The notes beneath the pieces are model-generated. The model made no database searches. It was given only the letters and a program-made list of their open reading frames with translations, and was not told the DNA's origin. Source: Acinetobacter brisouii CIP 110357 (lineage in GTDB: Bacteria; Pseudomonadota; Gammaproteobacteria; Pseudomonadales; Moraxellaceae). Taken from it: a DNA stretch of 64,000 nt. The translations under genes and the position numbers were made by a program. The stretch is from NCBI RefSeq assembly GCF_000488275.1, contig NZ_KI530762.1, forward strand, positions 1,144,800-1,208,799, given 5' to 3'. Below are positions 55,684 to 64,000 of the stretch, piece by piece (position 1 is the stretch's first letter; each line of letters opens with the position of its first letter).

Positions 55684-56487
55684 ATGAGTCATGTCTTAGA
55701 AAAATTTAAAAATAAAACAGCTTTAATTACAGGCGCATCTTCTGGGATTGGACAAGGTTTTGCTGAATATTTGGCAAAACAGGGTATTCACCTGATTATT
55801 GTGGCGCGTAGCACAGAAAAATTGCAGCAATTGGCTGAACAGTTACAGCAGCGTTATTCGATTCGAGTCGATTGTATTTCACTAGATTTGGCAAAACTGG
55901 ATGCCGCATCACAATTATTTGAAACAATTACTCAACAAGGCTTGAGTGTTGATATTTTGATTAATAATGCGGGTTTTGGTAAATGGACAAAATTTTTAGA
56001 GCAATCACTACAAAGCTATCAAGAAATGATCCTGCTGAACATGTTGACCGTGACTCAATTAACCCAATTGTTTTTGCCAAAAATGTTACAAGAAAAACAA
56101 GGAATTATCTTAAATGTTGCATCAACAGCAGCTTTTCAGCCCTTACCTTATATTGCGGTTTATGGTGCAACTAAAAGTTATGTCTTAAATTTTACTGAAG
56201 CGTTGGCAGGCGAGTACCGCAATTCTGGCGTGCAATTGTTGGCACTTTGCCCAGGAAATACCACGACCAATTTTGCAGAGGTTGCACAGGCAAATACAGA
56301 GGGTATGCAGGCAATGACGGTGGAGGATGTCATTCAGTCTGCGATTCGTGGATTGGAGAAAAAGCAAACCTTTGTCATTACAGGAAAACTCAACTATTTA
56401 ACGGCACAGCTTGCGCGAGTGCTGTCACGGCAGTCAATGGTTAACTTGGTTGCAAACATGTTGGAAAAACGCATTGCTTCTGCCTAA
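55684..56487 (+). CDS. Short-chain dehydrogenase/reductase (SDR)
   Basis: NAD(P)-dependent oxidoreductase of 267 aa. The cofactor motif is TGASSGIGQGFAEYL near the N-terminus, then INNAGFG (NNAG) and the catalytic Ser-Tyr-Lys (NVASTAAFQ, then YGATKSY). ATG at 55684 has AAAGG upstream; ATG at 55663 would add seven residues inside the promoter region. It sits behind a MerR-type promoter and the MerR gene, so MerR probably controls it. Substrate unknown. Confidence 0.9.
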   Translation: MSHVLEKFKNKTALITGASSGIGQGFAEYLAKQGIHLIIVARSTEKLQQLAEQLQQRYSIRVDCISLDLAKLDAASQLFETITQQGLSVDILINNAGFGKWTKFLEQSLQSYQEMILLNMLTVTQLTQLFLPKMLQEKQGIILNVASTAAFQPLPYIAVYGATKSYVLNFTEALAGEYRNSGVQLLALCPGNTTTNFAEVAQANTEGMQAMTVEDVIQSAIRGLEKKQTFVITGKLNYLTAQLARVLSRQSMVNLVANMLEKRIASA

Positions 56488-56488
56488 A

Positions 56489-56520
56489 TAAAAAACCCCT
56501 CAAACGAGGGGTCTTTTTTA
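56489..56520. terminator. Bidirectional terminator, SDR gene and ahpC
   Basis: Perfect stem ACCCCTC / GAGGGGT with AAAC loop, flanked by A and T runs on both sides, between two convergent genes. Confidence 0.9.
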
Positions 56521-56540
56521 GAGGTGATCTAATCGAAAGA

Positions 56541-57104
56541 TTAGATTTTACCTACTAGATCGATAGATGGAGCAAGTGTTGCATCACCTTCTTTCCATTT
56601 TGCTGGGCAAACTTCACCTGGATGACCGTGTACGTATTGAGCTGCTTTTACTTTACGAAGAAGTTCTTGAGCATCACGACCGATACCACCAGCGTTGATT
56701 TCAACGATTTGGATTTTACCTTCAGGATCGATAACGAAAGTACCACGGTCAGCAAGACCCGCTTCTTCAATTAATACTTCGAAGTTTTTAGCAAGTGCCC
56801 AAGTTGGATCGCCAACCATTGGGTATTCAATTTTTTTGATTTCAGCAGAAGAATCATGCCAAGCTTTGTGTGTGAAATGAGTATCTGTAGAAACTGAATA
56901 GATTTCCACGCCTAATTTTTTGAATTCAGCGTAGTTGTCTGCAAGGTCACCAAGCTCTGTTGGGCATACAAAAGTGAAGTCTGCTGGATAGAAGAAAAAT
57001 ACAGACCATTTGCCTTTAAGAGTGGCTTCAGTAATGTCAATGAATTGGCCGTTATGAAATGCAGTTGCTTTAAATGGTTTAACTTCAGTATTAATTAAGC
57101 TCAT
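56541..57104 (-). CDS. ahpC: Alkyl hydroperoxide reductase peroxiredoxin AhpC
   Basis: Two-cysteine peroxiredoxin that reduces peroxides, 187 aa. The peroxidatic Cys is in [17 protein letters not shown] (about residue 46) and the resolving Cys in [10 protein letters not shown] (about residue 165). Of two adjacent ATG codons, the second (57104) stands 6 bases after GGAG and gives the usual N-terminus [11 protein letters not shown]. No ahpF is adjacent. It is divergent from hrpA. Confidence 0.96.
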   Translation of the reverse strand: MSLINTEVKPFKATAFHNGQFIDITEATLKGKWSVFFFYPADFTFVCPTELGDLADNYAEFKKLGVEIYSVSTDTHFTHKAWHDSSAEIKKIEYPMVGDPTWALAKNFEVLIEEAGLADRGTFVIDPEGKIQIVEINAGGIGRDAQELLRKVKAAQYVHGHPGEVCPAKWKEGDATLAPSIDLVGKI

Positions 57105-57107
57105 CAT

Positions 57108-57443
57108 TATCTCCGTAAGATGGATGGAAGTAGTAATCTGTTTACGAAATTTAGAATAAGAAAAAAAACATCATTGGTAAAATAGTATTTTTTAATGCAA
57201 AAAATCGGAAAAATGAATTATAGATTTTTGCAATACCGTTCACTTCTTACAATCAAGATTGTTATGTGCATCTATTGCAAGGTGATAACAGTCACAATCC
57301 TATTTCGCATCACTTTGACTCAATATGGCGATTCATAGCTTTGAATTCAAGAGATTGATTCAAAAAAACTTGAAAATGTAATTCTTTCTATCATGATCAG
57401 AGTCGAGTAAACTAGCCACTTTTATGTATGAGGATAGCATTCG
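57108..57443. other. ahpC-hrpA divergent spacer, no gene seen
   Basis: About 336 bp of AT-rich DNA. I looked for an OxyR-type site (ATAG-N7-CTAT pairs) and found only a partial match near 57270-57300, not enough to call. Promoters for ahpC and hrpA must lie here. Confidence 0.45.
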
Positions 57444-60400
57444 GTGCAAAGTGATTTAAATATAGATCAATTGGTTATGGTGCGTGACCGACATCGTTTA
57501 AATCGACTAGGCAAAACGAAGGATGCAGATCAAAAGCAATACCAAGAATTATTCGAAAAATCGAATGCACAGGTGAAAGCGCGCTTTCAACGCTTACCCA
57601 AAATTAAACTCAATCAAGATTTACCTGTTACCCAGTATGCCGAGCGCCTGATTGCGGCTATTCAAAAGCATCAGGTGATTATTGTTGCGGGTGAAACAGG
57701 CTCAGGTAAAACAACGCAGTTACCACAAATTGCCATGCTCGCAGGGCGAGGCCTAACAGGCATAATTGGTCATACCCAGCCTCGCCGTTTGGCAGCGCGC
57801 AGTGTGTCGCAGCGGATTGCCGAAGAAGTGGGTGAAAAACTCGGTGAGTCGATTGGTTTTAAAATCCGTTTTAATGAACAAGGTTCGAATGATTCAATCG
57901 TTCGTTTAATGACGGACGGGATTTTGCTGGCGGAACTTGCACATGACCGTTTTTTAACTAAATATGATACGATTATTATCGATGAAGCACATGAGCGTTC
58001 GCTCAATATTGACTTCATCATGGGCTATTTGAAGCAGTTATTGCCAAAGCGCCCAGATTTAAAAGTGATTATTACCTCCGCGACTTTGGACGTAAACCGC
58101 TTTAGTGAATATTTCCGTCAAGCCCCGATTTTTGAAGTCGAAGGTCGCAGTTTTCCTGTAGAGGTACGTTATCGTCCAATTTCTGAAATGAATATTGGCG
58201 GTAGTGATGACGATGAGTTCGACGACTTTGAAGAAAACTTACCGCGTGCCGTAGTTCAGGCCGTTGAAGAATGTTTCGCTGATGCTGCCGCGAAAGGCCA
58301 TCCAGAACATGCAGATATTCTGATTTTTTCCAGTACCGAACAGGAAATTCGTGAGCTGCAAGAAACTTTGCAAAAATATGGCCCACGTCATACTGAAATT
58401 TTACCTTTATATGCGCGTTTAGCGCTTTCTGAACAGCAAAAGATTTTTAATCCAGGTGGAGCAGGTCGGCGCATTATTATTGCCACCAACGTTGCCGAAA
58501 CCGCATTGACTGTACCGAATATTCGCTACGTGATTGACAGTGGCTTTGCGCGTATCTCACGCTATAGCTATCGTTCACGGGTACAGCGCTTGCCAATTGA
58601 AGCAGTGTCACAAGCAGCTGCCAATCAGCGTAAAGGGCGTTGTGGTCGTATTGCGGCAGGGGTCTGTATTCGTTTGTATAGCGAAGAAGACTTTTTAAGC
58701 CGTCCAGAATTTACTGAACCTGAAATTAAGCGAACCAACTTGGCATCGGTGATTTTACAGATGCAAAGTTTGGGGCTTGGTAATCTTGAAGATTTTGATT
58801 TTATCGAACCGCCCGATCACCGTTTGGTAAACGATGGTCGTAAGTTGCTGATCGAACTGGGTGCGATGAGTGAACGTAAAAATGAACTGACCAAAGTCGG
58901 GCAGATGATGGCAAAAATGCCAATCGATCCACGTCTGGCACGTATGATTGTTGCAGGTTCGCATTTTGGGGTGCTCAAGGAAATTCTGGTGGTGGTCAGT
59001 GCACTTGCTGTACAAGATCCACGTGAACGTCCTGCGGACAAACAAACCCAAGCAGATCAAAAACACGCCTTATTTAAAGAAGCGGATTCAGATTTTCTGT
59101 TTTATTTGAAACTTTGGGATACGCTGCAAAGCAATCGTGAAGTGATGACAGAAAACAAACGTCGATCATTTGCGCGCCAGCATTTTTTAAGCTGGTTACG
59201 ACTACGCGAGTGGCGGCAAACGCATCAGCAGTTAGTGGAACTGGCTGAAGGTTTAAAACTGTCGTGGAATGACAAACCCGCTAGTTATGAAAACCTGCAC
59301 CGCGCCTTACTCACAGGGTTGCTGTCGTTTATTGCCAATAAAACTGATGAACGCAATGTCTATATGGCGGTGCGTCAGCAAAAAGCGCGTATTTTCCCTG
59401 CCAGTAGTCTGCATAAACAAGGTGCATCGTGGGTGATGGCATTTGAAATGGTGGAAACTTCGCAGGTGTATTTGCGTACTTTAGCGAAGATTGATCCTGA
59501 ATGGATTTTGCTGGCCGCACGTGATTTGCTCAAATACCATTATTTTGAGCCACATTGGTCGAAGAAGTCAGGCATTGTGAATGCCTATGCACAAATTTCA
59601 TTGTTTGGTTTGATTATTGAACCAAAACGCCAGATTAATTTTGAAAAAGTGGATCATGCGGCTGCGCATGAAATTTTCCTGCGCGATGCTTTAACGACAG
59701 GTCAATTGGGCATTATGCCGCCATTTTTGAAGCACAATTTACTCAAACTTGAGGAAGTTGAACGCGTTGAAGATAAATTGCGTCGCCGTGATCTGGTGGT
59801 GGATGAAGAAACCATTTACCAGTTCTATGCAGCGCGTGTGCCTGAGGACATTGCCAGTCGCCGTACTTTTGAGGACTGGCGTGCAACCATTGAACCGACA
59901 CAGCCACGTTATCTGTTTGTGGAAGATGATGCACTTTGGCAAAGTGACCGCCCAACCACACAGCAATTTCCTGATTATTTGCACAATGGCGAGCTGCGTT
60001 TAGCCACCAGTTACCGTTTTGACCCAAGTCATGATCAGGACGGTGCAACAGTTAAAATTCCAGTTCAGGCATTGCCGCAGGTCGATGAAAATATCTGGTC
60101 TTGGGGAATTCCAGGCTGGCGTCTGGATTTGATCGAAGCCTTGCTCAAAGCCTTACCAAAAGATAAGCGCCGTAATATTGTACCGATTCCAGATACCGCT
60201 AAAAAATTGTTAAATGCTGTAGATGCTGTGCATTTACGTGAGCATATTTTTAAATATCTGGCATTTGCGTTGCGTGGTGAACAAATTACCGAGAAAGATT
60301 TCTCGTTTGAACGCATTGACGCATATCTGATGCCATTTATTGTAGTGGTTGATGAAAAAGGTCGCGTGATTGAAAAAGGTCGTGATTTACCTGAACTCAA

Positions 60401-61295
60401 GGCACGTTGCCGTACAGAAACTCATCGACCAGTGAAACAGTCTAAAGGGGAGTTCCAAACTTTTCCAGAGCAGTTTGTGTTTGAAGCGGCTCAGAAAGTG
60501 ACGGGTGTGGTCGTCAAGCAATTTCAGGCACTGGTGCCGACAAAGGCTTTTGCTGAGCTAGATGTTAAAGATGAATCGGGTGTCGTGATTCAGACCTTCA
60601 ATGATCAAGCTGAAGCCATGCATCAGCATAAGCAGGGGGTGATTCGTTTGGTACATCTGCAACTGGGCGATGCGATTCGCCAGTTGAAAAAACAGATTTC
60701 CAAGCCGCTTGCTTTGGCGTATTCACCACTCGGTGACAAAGCCAAACTGGAACAAATGTTGGTTTATGCCACTTTGGATGAAGCGATCAATGAATTGCCA
60801 GTCGATGCCAAAGCATTTGCAGAATTGGTCACACAAGTCAAAAAGCAATTTTTGACGCATGGTCAGCATATTTTAGGCCTGCTCAATGATATTTTAATTC
60901 CGTGGCAAACCATTCGCCGTCAATTACTTACGCTTGATCAGGGCATCTTTGGCAAGAATATGGACGATATTGAGGACCAGCTGGATTTGATGCGTCTGGA
61001 TAATTTCGTCTATACACAACCTTTGAGTTTATGGCAAGAGTTCCCGCGGTATTTGAAGGCACTCATAATGCGACTGGAGCGTCTACCAAATAATTTGCAA
61101 AGAGATAATGCTGCCATTGATCAGGTCGACCCTTGGATGGAAAAATTATTCAAGCATAAAAATGACCCGAGACTACGTGAATTGTACACCATGGTTGAAG
61201 AGCTGCGAATTTCACTATTTTCACAGCCGATGAAAACCAAGATGCCAATTTCCGAAAATCGCTTGCAAAAGCACTGGCAACAGTTGGGTCTTTGA
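57444..61295 (+). CDS. hrpA: ATP-dependent RNA helicase HrpA
   Basis: DEAH-box helicase of 1283 aa, within the usual length for HrpA. The start is GTG. N-terminal helicase motifs are GETGSGKTTQLPQIAM (Walker A), TQPRRLAARS, IIDEAHERSLN (DEAH), TSATLD and, in the second RecA domain, QRKGRCGRI. The long C-terminal half holds the OB and DUF3418-type regions. HrpA takes part in rescuing ribosomes stalled or collided on mRNA. It is followed by the FabH-like gene. Confidence 0.96.
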   Translation: MQSDLNIDQLVMVRDRHRLNRLGKTKDADQKQYQELFEKSNAQVKARFQRLPKIKLNQDLPVTQYAERLIAAIQKHQVIIVAGETGSGKTTQLPQIAMLAGRGLTGIIGHTQPRRLAARSVSQRIAEEVGEKLGESIGFKIRFNEQGSNDSIVRLMTDGILLAELAHDRFLTKYDTIIIDEAHERSLNIDFIMGYLKQLLPKRPDLKVIITSATLDVNRFSEYFRQAPIFEVEGRSFPVEVRYRPISEMNIGGSDDDEFDDFEENLPRAVVQAVEECFADAAAKGHPEHADILIFSSTEQEIRELQETLQKYGPRHTEILPLYARLALSEQQKIFNPGGAGRRIIIATNVAETALTVPNIRYVIDSGFARISRYSYRSRVQRLPIEAVSQAAANQRKGRCGRIAAGVCIRLYSEEDFLSRPEFTEPEIKRTNLASVILQMQSLGLGNLEDFDFIEPPDHRLVNDGRKLLIELGAMSERKNELTKVGQMMAKMPIDPRLARMIVAGSHFGVLKEILVVVSALAVQDPRERPADKQTQADQKHALFKEADSDFLFYLKLWDTLQSNREVMTENKRRSFARQHFLSWLRLREWRQTHQQLVELAEGLKLSWNDKPASYENLHRALLTGLLSFIANKTDERNVYMAVRQQKARIFPASSLHKQGASWVMAFEMVETSQVYLRTLAKIDPEWILLAARDLLKYHYFEPHWSKKSGIVNAYAQISLFGLIIEPKRQINFEKVDHAAAHEIFLRDALTTGQLGIMPPFLKHNLLKLEEVERVEDKLRRRDLVVDEETIYQFYAARVPEDIASRRTFEDWRATIEPTQPRYLFVEDDALWQSDRPTTQQFPDYLHNGELRLATSYRFDPSHDQDGATVKIPVQALPQVDENIWSWGIPGWRLDLIEALLKALPKDKRRNIVPIPDTAKKLLNAVDAVHLREHIFKYLAFALRGEQITEKDFSFERIDAYLMPFIVVVDEKGRVIEKGRDLPELKARCRTETHRPVKQSKGEFQTFPEQFVFEAAQKVTGVVVKQFQALVPTKAFAELDVKDESGVVIQTFNDQAEAMHQHKQGVIRLVHLQLGDAIRQLKKQISKPLALAYSPLGDKAKLEQMLVYATLDEAINELPVDAKAFAELVTQVKKQFLTHGQHILGLLNDILIPWQTIRRQLLTLDQGIFGKNMDDIEDQLDLMRLDNFVYTQPLSLWQEFPRYLKALIMRLERLPNNLQRDNAAIDQVDPWMEKLFKHKNDPRLRELYTMVEELRISLFSQPMKTKMPISENRLQKHWQQLGL

Positions 61296-61320
61296 TTTTT
61301 GAATCATTGAGGAATTTGAC

Positions 61321-62424
61321 ATGAGCATTCGTATTACAGGTACAGGGTTATTTCATCCAACTGAAGCGATTAGTAATCAAGAACTTGTCGCGAGCTTGAA
61401 TGCTTATGTAGAACGCTATAATCAACAGCATGCCGAGCAAATTGCCGCAGGTGAACTTGAAGAATTGCGTGGTTCAAGCGAAGCGTTTATTGAAAAAGCC
61501 TCGGGAATTAAAAGCCGTTATGTGGTCGAAAAATCGGGTATTTTAGATATTAACCGCATGTATCCACGTCTGACTGAGCGTAGTAATGATGAATTGTCAT
61601 TACAAGCGGAGTGGGGCGTGACCGCAGCGCGACAAGCCATGCAGCAGGCAGGTGTAACGGCAGATGATATCGATGTGGTGATCTTGGCATGTTCAAATAT
61701 GCAGCGTGCTTATCCTGCAGTGTCGATTGAGATTCAGTCGGCTTTGGGGATCAAGGGCTATGCTTATGACATGAATGTTGCCTGTTCTTCGGCGACTTTT
61801 GGTTTAAAACAGGCACGCGATGCAATTCAGGCAGGTGCGCGCCGTGTTTTGATGGTTAATGTCGAAATTACTTCGGCACATCTCAACTTTAAATCACGCG
61901 ATTGTCATTTTATCTTTGGTGATGTGGCAACTGCAGCAATTATTGAAGCAAGTACCGACAAGGCAGGTTTTGAACTGGTGGATATAAACTTACAAACCCA
62001 GTTCTCCAACAATATTCGCAATAACTTTGGCTTTTTAAACCGTTGCGAAGATGCCTTTGGTGACGGTTTGCTGTTTAACCAAGACGGGCGCAAGGTGTTT
62101 AAAGAAGTGTGTCCATTGGTTGCCAAAATGATCAACCAGCAACTTGAGAAAAACCAGTTAAATGCCGATCAAATCAAGCGCTTCTGGTTACACCAAGCCA
62201 ATGCCAACATGAATGAGCTGATTTTGAAATATGTGGCAGGCAAACAGGCTGAAGCTGCCCGAGCACCGATTATTTTAGATGAATTTGCCAATACATCTTC
62301 AGCAGGTGTAATGATTGCCATGCATAAAACCGCACATGAAGTTGCAGTGGGTGAGTACGCCATTTTAAGTTCATTTGGTGCAGGTTATTCGGTGGGTACA
62401 GTCTTGCTGAAAAAAGTTGCTTAA
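61321..62424 (+). CDS. FabH-type beta-ketoacyl-ACP synthase III family protein
   Basis: Thiolase-fold condensing enzyme, 367 aa against about 317 in E. coli FabH. The Cys-His-Asn triad is complete: Cys155 ([11 protein letters not shown]), His291 (LHQANANMN) and Asn324 ([10 protein letters not shown]). The N-terminal insertion of about 40 residues ([16 protein letters not shown]...) is not found in E. coli FabH and resembles a Pseudomonas-type FabH-like group. It starts 25 bp after hrpA. Whether it begins general fatty-acid synthesis or has a special substrate is unclear. Confidence 0.87.
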   Translation: MSIRITGTGLFHPTEAISNQELVASLNAYVERYNQQHAEQIAAGELEELRGSSEAFIEKASGIKSRYVVEKSGILDINRMYPRLTERSNDELSLQAEWGVTAARQAMQQAGVTADDIDVVILACSNMQRAYPAVSIEIQSALGIKGYAYDMNVACSSATFGLKQARDAIQAGARRVLMVNVEITSAHLNFKSRDCHFIFGDVATAAIIEASTDKAGFELVDINLQTQFSNNIRNNFGFLNRCEDAFGDGLLFNQDGRKVFKEVCPLVAKMINQQLEKNQLNADQIKRFWLHQANANMNELILKYVAGKQAEAARAPIILDEFANTSSAGVMIAMHKTAHEVAVGEYAILSSFGAGYSVGTVLLKKVA

Positions 62425-62441
62425 ATTGCAGTTTTTCGAAT

Positions 62442-62468
62442 AAAAAAGCCCAGAGATTGGGCTTTTTT
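62442..62468 (+). terminator. Terminator of the FabH-like gene
   Basis: Stem AAAAAAGCCCA / TGGGCTTTTTT with a 5-nt loop just after the stop codon. Confidence 0.9.
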
Positions 62469-62513
62469 ATTGGGTCAAGCTTAGTTAATTTTTGGGTGCT
62501 GATCGGCTAGGTT

Positions 62514-62735
62514 CTAGCGTTTATGTTGTAAATGTCCAATTTTCTGTTCGATATGATCGTGAAATTGTTCCAGTAATTCCTGAGCTTCGGCTTCACAGCT
62601 TGCCAATGGTGCAGCGCCCGTCAGTGGTTTGTTGGCAGGTTCTCTTAAATAAAATTCTGTGGCTAAACCAAGTCTATTTTACCTCATTGTCAGGAATCGG
62701 ATTGGCACGGTTCACTGCCATATAGGCAGCTTAGA
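62514..62735 (-). pseudogene. Degenerate 3' end of an unidentified gene
   Basis: On the minus strand a well-composed coding run, read in two frames joined by a shift near 62675-62685, reads MAVNRANPIPDNE, then LATEFYLREPANKPLTGA and ending HIEQKIGHLQHKR before a TAG at 62514. The amino-acid composition is protein-like rather than random. No start codon remains. I do not recognise the protein; it could belong to the same element as the integrase remnant upstream. Confidence 0.45.
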
Positions 62736-62805
62736 AATCAGGTCAAGAGCTGTTGGTATAAAAGGAGAGATACACCTTTTATATACGATCTCATCGTGAC
62801 AAAAA

Positions 62806-63060
62806 TTATTTAGACAGTGTTTTTGTAGTTGAAAATTTATCGTTTATGTATTTCTCGATCAATTCATCTAAAGTTTTTTCCACTTATGCAACATCTAGAT
62901 TTAAAATAGCCAACTTGATCAGAATCTCAGTTTCAATACGACGAACCCATTTTTAACAATAGCGCCTTGTCAGAGCTCTTTGTTTTAATCAGTGAAGGTA
63001 AATCCTTCCCGTTTTTCGTATTTGTGCTTTGTATCGTTTACCATCAGTCGCTGAACATTC
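62806..63060 (-). pseudogene. Decayed tyrosine-recombinase (phage integrase) N-terminal region
   Basis: Minus-strand translation gives, in successive frames, DGKRYKAQIRK, then GKDLPSLIKTKSSDKA, then WVRRIETEI and, after a stop, VEKTLDELIEKYINDK. This order (an arm-type DNA-binding segment followed by the SAM-like core-binding start TLDELIEKYI) is that of the N-terminal part of phage-type integrases. There are at least two frameshifts and one in-frame TAA, and the catalytic domain is missing. It abuts the 5' end of dusB. Confidence 0.6.
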
Positions 63061-63180
63061 TTAATTAACCCCAGTATTTATGTCATATAAGAATTACGTC
63101 AAGAGCCGAATTTTGATGTAAAAAATGATTGGGAATATTAAAGAATGTTTGAATTTTTTTGAAATGTGGAAAGTAGAAAA

Positions 63181-64000
63181 TTGAGCAAAAACAATGTGAT
63201 TTCAGAATGGTTTGATCAATCAAAACGCAACCAGATTTGGGTTGCGCCGATGGCAGGCGTCACTGATAGGCCCTTTAGAACACTGTGCAAGTACTTCGGT
63301 GCAGGGCATGCCGTCAGTGAAATGATGACTGCAGATAAAACGTTACGCATGAGCAAAAAAAGTCTGTACCGTGCCAATTTTGATGGAGAAATTGCCCCGA
63401 TTTCTGCACAAATTGCAGGTTCAGATCCAGAGCAACTGGCTGAGGCGGCACGCTATCAAGTTGCCAATGGTGCACAAATTGTCGATATTAATATGGGCTG
63501 CCCAGCCAAGAAAGTCTGTAATAAACTCGCAGGCTCGGCGCTATTGCAAGATGAAGATTTGGTGGCACGCATTTTAGATGCGGTGGTCGCCGCAGTCGAT
63601 GTTCCTGTGACTTTAAAAACCCGTCTTGGCTATTTAAACGGGCAAGAAAATATTATGCGGGTTGCCAAGCGTGCAGAGCAGGCGGGTATCGCAGCACTTG
63701 CTTTGCATGGGCGCACTCGTGAAGATATGTATTTAAATACAGCCCGTTATGAACTGATTAAACAAGTCAAAGCGCATATCAATATTCCCGTAATTGCCAA
63801 TGGCGATATCGACAGTCCTGAAAAAGCCAAATACGTGCTGGACTATACAGGTGCAGATGCAGTAATGATTGGTCGAGCAGCACAAGGGCGACCATGGATT
63901 TTTCGTGAAATTGCTCACTATCTCAAAACAGGTCAGCATTTGGTTGCACCAAGTATTGAGGAAGTGAAAACCGTTTTGCTCGGGCATTTGAGTGAGCTAT
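63181..64000 (+). CDS. dusB: tRNA-dihydrouridine synthase DusB, 5' part (3' end outside window)
   Basis: FMN enzyme that reduces specific uridines in tRNA. The visible 273 codons show APMAGVTDRPFRTLC, QIAGSDPEQLAEAA, INMGCPAKKVCNKLAGSALLQD (catalytic Cys), LHGRTRED, VIANGDIDSPEKA and IGRAAQGRPWIFREI; the last motif marks DusB rather than DusA or DusC. The start is uncertain: TTG at 63181 is chosen (weak GGAA 9-12 bp before), GTG at 63166 or 63196 are alternatives. The N-terminal 20 residues before WVAPMAG look unlike the usual short MxIG-type start. Confidence 0.9.
   Translation, partial: MSKNNVISEWFDQSKRNQIWVAPMAGVTDRPFRTLCKYFGAGHAVSEMMTADKTLRMSKKSLYRANFDGEIAPISAQIAGSDPEQLAEAARYQVANGAQIVDINMGCPAKKVCNKLAGSALLQDEDLVARILDAVVAAVDVPVTLKTRLGYLNGQENIMRVAKRAEQAGIAALALHGRTREDMYLNTARYELIKQVKAHINIPVIANGDIDSPEKAKYVLDYTGADAVMIGRAAQGRPWIFREIAHYLKTGQHLVAPSIEEVKTVLLGHLSEL

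Noticed and set aside
57260..57310. Possible OxyR site upstream of ahpC
   Set aside because: Only part of the ATAG/CTAT pattern is present with wrong spacing, so it cannot be called.
62492..62725. 77-codon plus-strand frame over the decayed region
   Set aside because: No ribosome site or family resemblance; the minus strand has the more protein-like remnant.
1..64000. CRISPR arrays, intact insertion sequences and tRNA/rRNA genes
   Set aside because: No regularly spaced repeats, transposase genes or cloverleaf-like sequences were recognised by reading; tRNAscan and CRISPR tools would be decisive.

Overview
This window is chromosomal DNA from a gammaproteobacterium, almost certainly an Acinetobacter species. 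The evidence is low to moderate GC, an Hfq with a very long glycine-rich tail, a PACE-family efflux protein closely resembling AceI with a divergent LysR gene, the amgK-murU pair divergent from lptD-surA, and an exbB-exbD-msbA-lpxK-kdsB run. Most of it is core housekeeping sequence. No intact mobile element, CRISPR array, rRNA or tRNA gene was recognised.

Layout. 1-7.0 kb: 3' part of transketolase, a ClC chloride channel, metE with divergent metR, a DUF441 membrane protein. 7.0-9.6 kb: two pseudouridine synthases, a GNAT acetyltransferase and a lone RelB/DinJ-type antitoxin. 9.7-13.7 kb: tsaE-mutL-miaA-hfq. 13.7-19.3 kb: lptD-surA (outer-membrane biogenesis) divergent from amgK-murU (cell-wall recycling). 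19.4-21.7 kb: rsmG-parA-parB. 21.7-28.5 kb: one long run exbB-exbD-msbA-lpxK-kdsB-holB-pilZ-tatD. 28.5-33.2 kb: TetR regulator, queD-like gene, ung, an enoyl-CoA hydratase/isomerase, tadA, a lone amino-acid-binding protein. 33.5-37.5 kb: cmk-rpsA-ihfB-lapA-pyrF. 37.8-44.6 kb: zapE, glcB, an HMCES/YedK protein, an RcnB-like protein, a LysR regulator, a small HD hydrolase. 44.6-48.5 kb: an operon ending in cobU-cobT-cobC-cobS, headed by a Cys-containing small protein and a 2H phosphoesterase. 48.6-53.1 kb: two small genes, an SMR transporter, a LysE exporter, transaldolase and the aceR/aceI pair. 53.7-56.5 kb: GntR regulator, soluble cache protein, MerR regulator, SDR enzyme. 56.5-62.4 kb: ahpC, hrpA, a FabH-type synthase. 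62.4-63.2 kb: decayed DNA with an integrase remnant. 63.2 kb to the end: dusB, cut by the window edge.

Connections. Transketolase and transaldolase bracket the window and serve the pentose-phosphate pathway. MsbA, LpxK, KdsB, LptD and SurA all serve the outer membrane. MetE (B12-independent) coexists with the late cobalamin-assembly enzymes, which fits scavenging of corrinoids rather than full synthesis, since no early cobalamin genes are present here.

The least ordinary parts are: (1) the GntR/cache/MerR/SDR cluster, where the GntR protein has lost the metal-binding histidines of its FCD effector domain, a soluble cache-fold protein lies just downstream, and a perfect 19-bp palindrome sits in front; (2) the decayed tyrosine-recombinase remnant against the 5' end of dusB; (3) the 2H phosphoesterase and small Cys protein at the head of the cobalamin operon; (4) a 32-residue single-pass membrane protein missed by length cut-offs.
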